Source of the DNA: Streptomyces sp. NBC_00775
Lineage (GTDB): Bacteria; Actinomycetota; Actinomycetes; Streptomycetales; Streptomycetaceae
Direction: 5' to 3'
DNA: 64,000 nucleotides
NCBI RefSeq assembly: GCF_036347135.1
Contig: NZ_CP108938.1
Location: forward strand, 3,844,001-3,908,000
Below are positions 14,950 through 23,468 of the stretch, piece by piece. The notes beneath the pieces are model-generated. The model saw nothing but the letters and a program-made list of their open reading frames with translations, did no database searches and was not told the DNA's origin. The translations under genes were made by a program, and so were the position numbers. The stretch's first letter is position 1. Each line of letters starts with the position of its first letter.

Positions 14950-16402
14950 GTGCGGCCTCCTCTTGGGGGGTGAGGGGAGTGGAGGGTGCGCGGGGGTGGA
15001 CCAAGGGGACCGAGACCGCTACCTCGGCGCCGCCTTGGGGGGACGGGTTCAGGTGGATGTGTCCGCCCAGGGAGGCGGCTCGTTCCGTCATGCCCAGCAG
15101 GCCGAAGTGGCCGGATTCCGTCGCCTCGGTCAGGGTCACTGTGGGTGGGAGGCCCACGCCGTCGTCCTGGACACGCACCGTGAACTCGGTGTCGGAGACG
15201 CTCAGTTCCACCGTTACCCGCGTGGCGTTCGCGTGACGGTGGGCGTTCTCCAGGGCCTCGGACACGATCGCCAGGACGTGGTGAGCCGTGGTGCGGGGGA
15301 GGGTGGGGTGGTCGCCCTCGTGGATCAGGGTCGTGGGGAGGTGGGTGCGCGACTCGAACTCTGCGGCACGGGACGCCAGTTCGGAGAGCACATCCCCGTG
15401 GGGAGTCGTGAGGTCCGTGTGACGGCGTAGGTCCGAGAGGAGCGCGCGGGACTCCGTTGCCGCTCTGCGTGCCGCGCCCGCCACCACCGTCGCCTGGCGC
15501 TTGAGCGTGTGCGGGTCCGACGCGTCCGCCGACGCGGCGAGTGCCTCCGCCGCCAGGGCCAGGCCGTGCAGCGTCTTCGCCACCGAGTCGTGCATCTCGC
15601 GGGCCAGGCGGGCCCGTTCGGACTCCACGGCCTCGGCGACGGCCAGACGGGAGTTCGCCTCGGACAGGGCCTGGCTGGCCGTGCCGAAGCGGAACATCAG
15701 GTTGCGGAGGGTTACGCCGATGATGCCGGCGCCGATGCAGAAGCCCGCGATGAGCAGGGTGTTCGCGCCTGCCCCTGGGCGGTGGTCCCATGCCCTGAAC
15801 ACCGTCAGGAGGACGATCAGCTGTATGCCCGTGAAGACTCCGGAGCCTCGCCAGCCGTAGAGCAGGCCCGCGAGGAGGGGGGTGCAGACCGTCGCGTAGG
15901 CGAGGGGGGATGCGGGGGACGCCGTCAGGAGCAGGATCCCGCCGAAGGTCAGGTCCACCGCCATCAGGGTCGGGTGGGCGAGGAGGCGGGGGCCGAAGCG
16001 GTCCCAGTCCCTGAGCATGGCGTACGAGCCCATGACGCCGAGTACGGCCGCGGCGAGGACCGCGTAGCGAGGTGGGCCGTCCGTCGCGTTCGACATCGCG
16101 AAGGGGGCGCCGATCGCTATCGCCGCGAGGCGTACGGCGAAGGCCTGGCGGCACAGCGCCTGGAGCGCGTTGAGCTGGAGGCGGATGCTGCCGGGGGCGG
16201 GGGCGTCGTCCGCCAGGTATCCGGCGTCGCCGCCCTGGGGCCAACCTGTGCTGGTCTCCGTTCCCGGGGGCCCGGCGCATTCGTGACCGTCGGGGTGGTG
16301 GCGCTCGCCTGCGCTCGCAGGGTGCCGCTCTCCTTGGGACGGGCGCCGCAGCCGTGGCGGCCCGGACAGCCACGGCCAGTGGATTCCGCGGCCTCTCATC
16401 AT
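14942..16402 (-). CDS. Membrane sensor histidine kinase (HisKA_3 type)
   Basis: This 486-residue protein has about six TM helices between residues 88 and 232, with little extracellular loop, so it probably senses an intramembrane or envelope signal. The dimerisation/phosphoacceptor helix (ERARLAREMHDSVAKTLHG) carries His271. The ATPase domain (about 350-470) shows EALENAHRHANATRV (N box) and VQDDGVGLPP (G1 box), with GHFGLLGMTERAASLGG. The first ~70 residues are polar, so the true start may be internal; ATG 16400-16402 overlaps the tadC stop. It is the partner of the NarL-type regulator downstream. Confidence 0.9.
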   Translation of the reverse strand: MMRGRGIHWPWLSGPPRLRRPSQGERHPASAGERHHPDGHECAGPPGTETSTGWPQGGDAGYLADDAPAPGSIRLQLNALQALCRQAFAVRLAAIAIGAPFAMSNATDGPPRYAVLAAAVLGVMGSYAMLRDWDRFGPRLLAHPTLMAVDLTFGGILLLTASPASPLAYATVCTPLLAGLLYGWRGSGVFTGIQLIVLLTVFRAWDHRPGAGANTLLIAGFCIGAGIIGVTLRNLMFRFGTASQALSEANSRLAVAEAVESERARLAREMHDSVAKTLHGLALAAEALAASADASDPHTLKRQATVVAGAARRAATESRALLSDLRRHTDLTTPHGDVLSELASRAAEFESRTHLPTTLIHEGDHPTLPRTTAHHVLAIVSEALENAHRHANATRVTVELSVSDTEFTVRVQDDGVGLPPTVTLTEATESGHFGLLGMTERAASLGGHIHLNPSPQGGAEVAVSVPLVHPRAPSTPLTPQEEAAHA

Positions 16403-17289
16403 CGGCCCAGGATCGAGCCGAAGTTCGTCCCCGAGCCCAGGAACATTCCCGTCGCGATCAGGATCATCGTGGCCGGGAGCATGAAGACGAGGGTCACCAT
16501 GGTCGCCTTGGGGATGGTCTTCGCGGCGCGGCGGCGGGCGTTCTGGGCGTCCGTTCGGCGCATGTCCGTGGCCAGTTGGATGAGGGTCTCGGCGATCGGG
16601 GAGCCGAGCTCCTCGCCCTGTTGCAGGGCCGACACGAACTGGGCCACCTGTTCGGAGGAGTTGCGCTTGCGGAGCTCGTCGAAGGCCTGGCGGCGGCTGA
16701 CGCCCATGTCCATCTGGCGGAGGGTGATGCGGAGCTCGTCCGCCCAGGGGCCCTCGTACTTCTCGGCGACCCGGTCCAGGGCCTGGCGGAAGCCGAGGCC
16801 CGCCGAGACCACGACCGCCAGCACGTCCAGGAAGTCCGGCAGCGTGCGGTCGATGACCTCCTTGCGTTCCCGGACGGCCTGCCAGATGGCGGCGTCGGCG
16901 GCGAGCAGTCCGAACGCCAACGCGAGGGCGGCGAAGAGGAGTTGACCGTTGGAGAAGAAGACGAAGGCGAGTACGACGCCGAAGATGCCGTACACCGCTC
17001 GGCGGGCGGCATAGCGGTTCAGCGTCAGACCGCCGGGGTTGCCCGCCATGTCGATGCGGCGGCGCTTGGCGTCCACGTTGCGGGGGCCCATCAGACGCAG
17101 GACCGTGGGAGCGAAGCGCATGCCCAGTCGGTCGACGGCCGAGTCCGCCTTGGAGACGCGGGTTCCGCCGACCTCCAGGGCGAGCTGGAGGTCGCTGGGG
17201 AGTTTGGCGTCGGCGCGGATCATGCGGATGCCCAGGAGGACGCCCGCGACAGCCGCGCCCATCAGGACGCCGAGCAGCAACGGCAGCAA
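16399..17289 (-). CDS. tadC: TadC-like type II/IV secretion F-domain membrane protein
   Basis: This 296-residue polytopic protein has an N-terminal TM, a pair of TMs near residues 95-135, and the T2SSF domain at about 150-270 (PDFLDVLAVVVSAGLGFRQA, DELRITLRQMDMGVSRRQAF, FVSALQQGEELGSPIAETL). A last TM ends in GMFLGSGTN. This is the layout of TadC, which pairs with TadB to form the inner-membrane platform driven by the TadA ATPase. It lies directly after tadB (gap 13 nt), and its stop overlaps the histidine kinase ATG. Confidence 0.92.
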   Translation of the reverse strand: MLPLLLGVLMGAAVAGVLLGIRMIRADAKLPSDLQLALEVGGTRVSKADSAVDRLGMRFAPTVLRLMGPRNVDAKRRRIDMAGNPGGLTLNRYAARRAVYGIFGVVLAFVFFSNGQLLFAALALAFGLLAADAAIWQAVRERKEVIDRTLPDFLDVLAVVVSAGLGFRQALDRVAEKYEGPWADELRITLRQMDMGVSRRQAFDELRKRNSSEQVAQFVSALQQGEELGSPIAETLIQLATDMRRTDAQNARRRAAKTIPKATMVTLVFMLPATMILIATGMFLGSGTNFGSILGR

Positions 17290-17302
17290 CGTAACCCCTC
17301 CC

Positions 17303-18244
17303 TCATACTTCGATCTTGCCGAGCCGGCGGATGACGAAGAAGCCGACGGTGTAGAGGCCGAGGGCCAGCAGGACCAGGCCCTGGCCGAGCGGGGAGCCGG
17401 TGACGCGGGCCAGGGCTCCCTCGTTCGAGGAGTTGATCAGCACCAGGGAGCCGATGCCCAGGAACGGGACCGTGAAGGCCGTCGCGTTCACCTCGGAGAG
17501 CATCGTGCGGACCTCGCGGCGGGTCTCCTTGCGGTCTTCCAGCGTCTGGGTGAGATTGCGCAGGGAACTCACCACCGAGCCGCCCGCCTTGTTGGCCAGG
17601 ACGAGGGTCGTGACGAGGACGATCAGCTCGCGGGACGGGAGACGTTCGGAGAGTTCGGCGAGGGCGTCGTCCACCGTGCGGCCCAGGGTCAACTGGTCGG
17701 CCACGTGAGCCAGTTCCTCGCCCGCCGGGGCCTCCAGCTCCTCCGCCGCCATGGCGAGGGCCGTCCGCAGCGCCAGTCCGGCCGCCGTCGCGTTCGCCAG
17801 CAGGCGGGCCACGTCGGGGAGTTGGCTGATGAACGCCTCGATGCGTTTCTGGCGCTGCCAGTTGAGGAAGATGGCGGCGCTCCAGACGCCCAGGATCCCG
17901 GCGATCGGGCCGAAGAAGGGGGCCAGCGTCGCGGCCGCGATCAGCCACAGCGCCACGACCACCGCCGCGACGTAGGTGAAGAACTCCCCCGCCGTCACGT
18001 CGAGTCCCGTCGCCGACAGCCGCAGATGGATCGTGCGGCCGAGGCGGGTGCGCCGCAGTCGGCGGTCGATGCCCGCGAAGCGGCGTACGCGGCCGGCCGC
18101 CGTGCGCAGGGGCCCGCCGCCGGAGAGGCGGTCGACGAGGGCCTGGCGCTGGGCACGCCCCGAGGCGTACGCGTGGACGCCCGCGACGGCGAGTGTGCCG
18201 CCGAGGACGGTGGCGCCCAGGGCGAGGAGGGCCGGGTTGTTCAT
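17303..18244 (-). CDS. tadB: TadB-like type II/IV secretion F-domain membrane protein
   Basis: This 313-residue protein starts MNNPALLALGATVLGG, with GGGAGGCAGCC directly before the ATG at 18242-18244. It has an N-terminal TM, a TM pair at about 85-125, a T2SSF domain (QLPDVARLLANATAAGLALR, LAELSERLPSRELIVLVTTL, LANKAGGSVVSSLRNLTQTL) and C-terminal TMs (FLGIGSLVLINSS, GLYTVGFFVI). This is the standard TadB architecture. A longer open frame upstream encodes a degenerate peptide from a short tandem repeat and is rejected as coding. It acts with TadC as platform for Flp pilus assembly. Confidence 0.92.
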   Translation of the reverse strand: MNNPALLALGATVLGGTLAVAGVHAYASGRAQRQALVDRLSGGGPLRTAAGRVRRFAGIDRRLRRTRLGRTIHLRLSATGLDVTAGEFFTYVAAVVVALWLIAAATLAPFFGPIAGILGVWSAAIFLNWQRQKRIEAFISQLPDVARLLANATAAGLALRTALAMAAEELEAPAGEELAHVADQLTLGRTVDDALAELSERLPSRELIVLVTTLVLANKAGGSVVSSLRNLTQTLEDRKETRREVRTMLSEVNATAFTVPFLGIGSLVLINSSNEGALARVTGSPLGQGLVLLALGLYTVGFFVIRRLGKIEV

Positions 18245-18332
18245 GGCTGCCTCCCTTCGGAGGTGAGGGACTCGGAGGTGAAGGACTCGGACGTGGGGCG
18301 CGTGGAGGTGCGGGGCTCGGAGGTGCGGGGCC
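18245..18332. repeat. Degenerate ~15-nt tandem repeats between cpaF and tadB homologues
   Basis: The 88-nt gap between the ATPase stop and the tadB start is built of imperfect copies of a CTCGGAGGTG(A/C)GGGA-like unit, with about five recognisable cores. The unit looks like the tadB Shine-Dalgarno region duplicated several times. No hairpin is evident. Confidence 0.5.
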
Positions 18333-19673
18333 TCATCCGATCGCCTGCCTCGTGTCGAGTACGTCGATGGCCTCCGCGACGCCGAAGGCGGGCGGCAGCG
18401 GCTCGTTGGCGACGTACAGCTTCTCCGCGATCTGGCGTGGGACGGGAAGGTGCTCGAAGTGGCCGCGGACGACACGGTCCGGGCCGACGGGGCGGGGCAC
18501 GAAGCGGGTGACGGGCGTGACGCGGAACTGTTCGCGGCCGTGCGAGACGAGCAGCGCGATCTCCGTGACCTTGCGGGAGCCGTCGGCGTGCCGGGAGAGC
18601 TGGACGACGACGTCGACCGCGGAGTTGATCTGGTCCTTGAGTGCCTCGAAGGGGATCTGGACCTCGGACATCGAGCCCAGGGTCTGGAGCCGCATCAGGG
18701 CGTCCTCGGCGGAGTTCGAGTGGACGGTGGCCAGGGAGCCGTCGTGGCCGGTCGACATGGCCTGGAGCATGTCGAGGGTCTCGCCGCCGCGGACCTCACC
18801 GACGATGATGCGGTCGGGGCGCATGCGCAGGGAGTTGCGGACCAGGTCGCGGATGGTGATCTGGCCCTTGCCCTCCACGTTCGGGGGACGGGATTCCAGA
18901 CGGATGACGTGCTCCTGCTGGAGCTGGAGTTCGGCCGAGTCCTCGATGGTGATGATGCGTTCGTGGGACGGGATGAGCCCGGAGAGGGCGTTGAGGAGCG
19001 TCGTCTTCCCAGAGCCCGTTCCGCCGCTGACGATGACGTTGAAGCGGGCCCGTACGAAGGCCGCGAGGAGCATGAGCATCTGCTCGTCGAGGGAGCCGAG
19101 ACCGATGAGCTCGGGGAGCGTGTACGCGCGGGGGAAGCGGCGGATCGTGAGGGTCGGGCCGGTGAGGGCGAGCGGCGGGATGATGACGTTGACGCGCTCG
19201 CCGGTGGGGAGGCGGGCGTCGACCATCGGGTTCGACTCGTCGACGCGGCGGTTGACCGTCGAGACGATGCGTTCGATGGTCTGCATGAGCTGTTCGTTGG
19301 AGGCGAAGCGCAGGGGGAGCTGTTCCACGCGGCCGGCCCGCTCCACGAAGATCGAGTCCGGCCCGTTGACCATGATCTCGGTGATCGACGCGTCGGCGAG
19401 GAGGGGTTCGAGGACGCCGAGCCCGAGGGCTTCGTCGACGACCCTGCGGATCAGCTGGGAGCGTTCCGCGGAGGAGAGGACCGGGCCCTCGCGGCTGATG
19501 ATGTGGCCGAGGACGCGCTCCAGGCGTACGCGGCGTTCGGCCGCCGCCAGGCTCGACATCTCGGCGAGGTCGATCTCTTCGAGGAGCTTGGCCCGGTAGA
19601 CGGCGACGAGGTGTCCGTCCTCACGGGCCGGTCCCCCCTCGTCGGGGGCGGCGATACGGGAACGCAGGCTCAT
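18333..19673 (-). CDS. tadA: TadA/CpaF-family secretion ATPase
   Basis: This 446-residue type II/IV secretion ATPase contains a Walker A motif GGTGSGKTTLL at about residues 217-227. The Asp box (RIITIEDSAELQL), a Walker B-like segment (RPDRIIVGEVRGGE) and the His box (GHDGSLATVHSNS) are all visible. The N-terminal domain (about 60-190) includes ITEIMVNGPDSIFVERAGR, typical of CpaF. It hydrolyses ATP to drive Flp pilus extension through TadB/TadC. It lies 18 bp after the tadE-like gene, in the middle of the locus. Confidence 0.95.
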   Translation of the reverse strand: MSLRSRIAAPDEGGPAREDGHLVAVYRAKLLEEIDLAEMSSLAAAERRVRLERVLGHIISREGPVLSSAERSQLIRRVVDEALGLGVLEPLLADASITEIMVNGPDSIFVERAGRVEQLPLRFASNEQLMQTIERIVSTVNRRVDESNPMVDARLPTGERVNVIIPPLALTGPTLTIRRFPRAYTLPELIGLGSLDEQMLMLLAAFVRARFNVIVSGGTGSGKTTLLNALSGLIPSHERIITIEDSAELQLQQEHVIRLESRPPNVEGKGQITIRDLVRNSLRMRPDRIIVGEVRGGETLDMLQAMSTGHDGSLATVHSNSAEDALMRLQTLGSMSEVQIPFEALKDQINSAVDVVVQLSRHADGSRKVTEIALLVSHGREQFRVTPVTRFVPRPVGPDRVVRGHFEHLPVPRQIAEKLYVANEPLPPAFGVAEAIDVLDTRQAIG

Positions 19674-19691
19674 GGTTTCGGCTCCTCCCGG

Positions 19692-20099
19692 TCAGTCGTC
19701 GGTGGGCATGGTGGCGTGGCGGACTACGGTCACAGCGTCGAAGAGGGGGATGACGGAGGGGACGGTGACGGTGACCGTCGCGGTGGTGACGTCCGCGCCC
19801 TCGGGAGCCGACACGGCCGGGTCGAGCCAGCCGCTCACCGCCGCCTGTCCGGCCGCCGCGCCGTCGCCGCCCTGCGAGGCGACCCGTGCGGCGGCTCGCG
19901 CTCCGGAGCCCGCCTGATTGATGCCGTAGCCCACCAGGCCGAGCTGGATCGCGGCCATTCCGATGACCAGCAGGATGGGCAGGAATCCGGCGAACTCCAG
20001 GATGGAGACGCCCCGGTCGTCCAGGCGGCGGGACCGGCTGGACCGGTGCGACTGGCTGGACTGGCTGGACCGCCTTCGGCGGAGTGTCGGCAGGGTCAT
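19692..20099 (-). CDS. TadE-family pseudopilin
   Basis: This 135-residue protein has a basic Ser/Arg-rich leader, then DDRG|VSILEFAGFLPILLV. Cleavage after Gly30 would leave Glu35 at +5, the prepilin-peptidase rule. One TM helix is followed by a small extracellular domain (GSGARAAARVASQGGDG, ending VVRHATMPTDD). The ATG (20097-20099) overlaps the stop of the upstream fusion gene as ATGA. TadE proteins are minor pilins required for Flp fibre assembly. A longer frame upstream is antisense-like and rejected. Confidence 0.85.
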   Translation of the reverse strand: MTLPTLRRRRSSQSSQSHRSSRSRRLDDRGVSILEFAGFLPILLVIGMAAIQLGLVGYGINQAGSGARAAARVASQGGDGAAAGQAAVSGWLDPAVSAPEGADVTTATVTVTVPSVIPLFDAVTVVRHATMPTDD

Positions 20100-21712
20100 C
20101 CGCCGTCCCCCTCCAGCGCCGCCCCCGCTTCCCCGCTCACATGCCACCCCGCGTCGAACCCCGGGAAGAACAGCGGCACGTCCACCTCGACGCTGGCCTT
20201 CATCACGGAGCCCGCGGCACCGCAGTTGATCGTGGCGCCCTTCCAGGCGCCGGGCAGGTGCTGCTCCCCCGCCGACGCGCACGCTCCCGCGACGTCGCCG
20301 TCGACGGCGTACGCCGCTGTGGCCGCGCGGGCCGCCTCGTCCGCCGCGTTTCCGGCCAACGAGTACGTGTAGCCGTACAGCACGCACTGCCAGAGGATCG
20401 ACATCACGACCAGGAGCAGCGGGAACATGCCCGCGAATTCGAGGGTCACCGCTCCCCGGTCGCCGCCCCGGCGGCGCAACGCCAGCGCTCCCCGGTCCGA
20501 CGACGCCTTACGACGACGGCCGCCGCCCCCGCCCTCCTGGGCGACCACGAGTCCCAGCTCGCCCGCGAGCGCCCACAGCGCCTGTTTCACCGTCGAGCGG
20601 GTGTCGAGGTCCTGGAGGCGGCCCGCGTCCACGACGGACTGGAGTTCCTTGAAGGCGGCGGGGACCGCGGAGCGGGCGACCTTGGTGCCGGTGACGCGTT
20701 CGACGAGGGAGGGCTGGATCTCCGTACCCCGCGCGAAGCGGTTCACGACCGTCGTGGTCTCCTCCGCCTTGCGGATCTGGAGGCGGTCCCACATGCGGAC
20801 CATGCGTTTGGCGGCCCGGACGGCGACCACATCCGGGGTGACGAGGAGCAGCGCCTGGTCGGCCATCTCCACGGCGGCGGCGGTCGCGGAGTTCATCTGG
20901 GAGCCGCAGTCGACGACCACCACGTCGTGGCGGGAGCGCAGGGCGGCCAGCACCTGGCGGGCCACCCGGTCGGTGACCTCCTCGCCGCGTTCGCCCTCGC
21001 CGGGGGCCAGCAGCAGGCCGATGCCGCTGTCGTGGGTGTAGACGGCGTCCTGGAGCACCCGGGGGTTGATGTCGCTGATGCCCGCGAGGTCGGCGATCGA
21101 CCTGCGGAACTGCACGTCGAGGTACGACGCCACGTCCCCGGACTGGAGGTCGAGGTCCACCAGTGCCACCGAGCGGCCGGACGCCCCTGCCGCCAGGGCG
21201 AGTTGGACCGCCGTCACCGTCGCGCCGACGCCCCCCTTCGCGCCGGTCACCGTGACGACGGTGCCGCCGGGGCCCGCGTACAGCTCGGGCGTGCCGCTGC
21301 CGAGGTGGCGGCGCATGCCGAGGGACCACGCGGCGGCGGCCTGGACGCGTTCGGCGAGGGCGTCGTAGCCCAGGGGCAGGCCGATGATGCCGCGGGCGCC
21401 GGAGTCCATGGCGCCGGTGAGGACGCCGGTGCTGGTGTCGGCGGTGATGAGGACGACACCGACCGCCGGGAAGCGCATCACCAGGTCGCGGATCAGGTCC
21501 AACGCCGGTACCGGGCCTATGCGTTCATGGACCAGGACCACCTCGGGCAGCTCGTCCAGGGACTCGACGGCCAGCCTCGCCAGCGTGTCCAGCAGTGCCG
21601 TCGAGTCGGGGACGGGCGGGGCCGGTTCGGCGTCGGCGAGCTGGCTCAGCAGGGTGGTGAGCGCGCGGGCCGAGTCGATGTCGCCGACGGCGGGGAGGAT
21701 GCGGATGGTCAT
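20096..21712 (-). CDS. CpaE/TadZ-like ParA ATPase fused to a TadE-like pseudopilin domain
   Basis: This 538-residue protein begins MTIRILPAVGDIDSARALTT. Residues about 1-130 form a receiver-like pseudo-domain (LPEVVLVHERIG, FPAVGVVLITAD). A deviant-Walker ParA/MinD domain follows at about 145-380 (VTVTGAKGGVGATVTAVQLAL, ALVDLDLQSGDVASYL, VVVDCGSQMNS). At residue 418 the chain switches to DRG|AVTLEFAGMFPLLLV, a prepilin-like site with Glu425 at +5, then one TM and an extracellular domain with two Cys. TadZ/CpaE localises the pilus machine. Upstream in-frame starts (to 21757) only add a repeat of AYGAVPM. An internal GTG start for a separate TadE cannot be excluded because the frame is shared. 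Confidence 0.85.
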   Translation of the reverse strand: MTIRILPAVGDIDSARALTTLLSQLADAEPAPPVPDSTALLDTLARLAVESLDELPEVVLVHERIGPVPALDLIRDLVMRFPAVGVVLITADTSTGVLTGAMDSGARGIIGLPLGYDALAERVQAAAAWSLGMRRHLGSGTPELYAGPGGTVVTVTGAKGGVGATVTAVQLALAAGASGRSVALVDLDLQSGDVASYLDVQFRRSIADLAGISDINPRVLQDAVYTHDSGIGLLLAPGEGERGEEVTDRVARQVLAALRSRHDVVVVDCGSQMNSATAAAVEMADQALLLVTPDVVAVRAAKRMVRMWDRLQIRKAEETTTVVNRFARGTEIQPSLVERVTGTKVARSAVPAAFKELQSVVDAGRLQDLDTRSTVKQALWALAGELGLVVAQEGGGGGRRRKASSDRGALALRRRGGDRGAVTLEFAGMFPLLLVVMSILWQCVLYGYTYSLAGNAADEAARAATAAYAVDGDVAGACASAGEQHLPGAWKGATINCGAAGSVMKASVEVDVPLFFPGFDAGWHVSGEAGAALEGDGG

Positions 21713-21790
21713 CGGCACAGCCCCGTACGCGTCGGCCCCGTACGCGGCCATCGGCACCGCCCCATAGGCGTGGACCTCATGCGCGGCCTC

Positions 21791-22504
21791 CTACTTGTCC
21801 TCGTCGAGGGTGTACGTACGGTCGCCGGGTGCGACGGCCGTGTCGGAGCCGCCCGCGACCAGGGCGAGCCGGACGTGTTCGGCGAACGACTCGGCGTACG
21901 CCACGCGTTGGGCGTCGGCGGTGTCGAGCGCGAAGGTGATGGGGACGGCCTGGGTGGCGCTGTTGCGTCGGTCGGAGCTGGACTGGCCGGGGTCGAGCGC
22001 GGTGAGCTTGCCGACGTCGATGACGCGGGCGTTCTCGACGATGACCTTCGACTGGTCGGTGCCCTTGTTGTTCTCGGCCTTGAAGGTGGCGTAGATGTTG
22101 ACCCGCGAACCGGGGTTGATCTTGCCCGCGACACCCGTCGCCGCGTCGATCATGATGGCGATCTCCTGCTGCCCCGCAGCCAGTTCGGGCCGGTCCACGA
22201 TCATGTCGGTCTGCAGCAGGGAGCCCTTCTCCAGCTGGGTGACCGCGATCTTGCCGCGGATCTGGGAGAGGCTGGTGACGGCGGTGGACGACAGCCAGCG
22301 CTTGGGCATCGAGATCTTCTCGAACTGGTCGGCCGACAGCTCCTTGTAGGGCGCGATGTCGCCCTTCAGACGGTACGCCGCCACCTCCGGGCCGACCTTG
22401 GAGTTCACGTCACGGATCACCGAGAGCACTCCGGCGAAGGCGCCCAGGGCGCACAGGGCCGAGAGGACCAGCAGGATGACGCCGCGGCGCTGGCGTGAGT
22501 TCAT
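21791..22504 (-). CDS. cpaB: CpaB/RcpC-like SAF-domain protein
   Basis: This 237-residue protein starts MNSRQRRGVILLVLSALCAL with one N-terminal TM (about residues 9-30). A SAF domain follows (VAAYRLKGDIAPYKELSADQ, KRWLSSTAVTSLSQIRGKIA) and the RcpC-type C-terminal domain (AIMIDAATGVAGKINPGSRV then NIYATF). CpaB/RcpC is an exported pilus-assembly factor that in Gram-negatives binds the secretin; its partner in a Gram-positive is unknown. ATG 22502-22504 is preferred. The longer upstream frame encodes an Arg/Pro-rich tail outside the family. Confidence 0.9.
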   Translation of the reverse strand: MNSRQRRGVILLVLSALCALGAFAGVLSVIRDVNSKVGPEVAAYRLKGDIAPYKELSADQFEKISMPKRWLSSTAVTSLSQIRGKIAVTQLEKGSLLQTDMIVDRPELAAGQQEIAIMIDAATGVAGKINPGSRVNIYATFKAENNKGTDQSKVIVENARVIDVGKLTALDPGQSSSDRRNSATQAVPITFALDTADAQRVAYAESFAEHVRLALVAGGSDTAVAPGDRTYTLDEDK

Positions 22505-22574
22505 GACGCGGACAACCTCGTTCGTGGGGCGGGGACGGCGGGGTCGAGCGGTCGTGCCTGGTGTGCGGGTGTGC

Positions 22575-23468
22575 TTATGTGGCGCCTCGGGGCAGGGCGC
22601 GTACTGAGGAGACTGCCCGGGTGGCGGTGGTCGGAAGCTCGTTCGACGACGGTGGTGGCGGAAGGGGCGCGGCACAGAACCCGCAGCGGTCACCGATGAG
22701 TTCGAGGCCGCACCAGTGGCACTCCTCCCGCCGGACGGACGAGACGAGCTGGTAGAGCACGGAGACGTCGTACAGCCCGGCGGCGAACTCGGCGATCCGT
22801 GACGTGCCCCACCAGCGGGCCGACTCCTCCGGGAGCGGGACGGTCGCGACGCCCTGGGCGCGCCAGGCGGGCGCGAGCTCGGCGGTGACCCAGTCGGAGG
22901 GCGGCTGGCCCGCGGCGACGAGCAGCCGGGTGCCGAACTCGGGTCCGGGCAGCTCCTCCTGGCCGACCTTGATGAGCTGGGGTCGCGGATTGGCCAGTAC
23001 GGCGAACTGGGCGCCCGGCACCCAGGACTTGGCGTGGGACTTCAGGGACACCGGCACCCGGTCGAGCTTGGCGACCGAGCCGAGCAGGGCGCCGGCGTAG
23101 ATGTAGTGGGCGAGCAGCCGGGCGGAGGACGCGAGCACGCCGGGGCTGAAGTCGCAGACGGACAGCTGTCGCAACTGCTGGGCCAGCAGGGCGACTCCGA
23201 GTGGCGGGAGGTCGATGCCGATCAGCGCGATGCGGTCGCTCTCCAGGACGGAGCGGATGGTGTGCAGCCGCCGTGTCACGTCACCGGAGACGGAGGACGG
23301 ATAGAGCGAGATGACGTAGCCGTGCTGCTCGATGAGCGCGTGCATCCCGGTGAGGGAGCTTTCGAGGGTGTCGAGCGGCTGGACGACCGCCGGCGGGGTC
23401 TGCCGGTCGTGCGGCGGGAGCACCAGGTCGGGACTGGTGACGGCTATCGCGGTCGGCACGCTGCACAC
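22575..23468 (-). CDS. Unknown protein at head of Tad locus, with C-terminal zinc ribbon
   Basis: This 297-residue protein has no TM helix. The body (about residues 30-240) is mixed alpha/beta (LDTLESSLTGMHALIEQHGY, VISLYPSSVSGD, ALIGIDLPPLGVALLAQQL, QFAVLANPRPQLIKVGQEEL). A compact four-Cys zinc ribbon (CHWCGLELIGDRCGFC) lies near residues 250-267, followed by a Pro/Ser tail. It starts at GTG 23466-23468 and is the first gene of the minus-strand Tad operon, 70 nt before cpaB. I do not recognise the family. Its position suggests a cytoplasmic partner of the CpaE or CpaF homologue. Confidence 0.75.
   Translation of the reverse strand: MCSVPTAIAVTSPDLVLPPHDRQTPPAVVQPLDTLESSLTGMHALIEQHGYVISLYPSSVSGDVTRRLHTIRSVLESDRIALIGIDLPPLGVALLAQQLRQLSVCDFSPGVLASSARLLAHYIYAGALLGSVAKLDRVPVSLKSHAKSWVPGAQFAVLANPRPQLIKVGQEELPGPEFGTRLLVAAGQPPSDWVTAELAPAWRAQGVATVPLPEESARWWGTSRIAEFAAGLYDVSVLYQLVSSVRREECHWCGLELIGDRCGFCAAPLPPPPSSNELPTTATRAVSSVRALPRGAT

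Noticed and set aside
21712..21781. Short leader peptide (23 codons, AGGAGG before ATG) overlapping the CpaE-fusion start
   Set aside because: It could mediate coupling, but the sequence is Arg-rich and overlaps the repeat that encodes AYGAVPM. Not strong enough to annotate as a gene.
20084..22498. Plus-strand open frame of 804 codons across the Tad locus
   Set aside because: It is opposite the cpaB and cpaE-TadE genes. The sequence is a monotone of R/G/D/A/V/H/Q and has no ribosome binding site.
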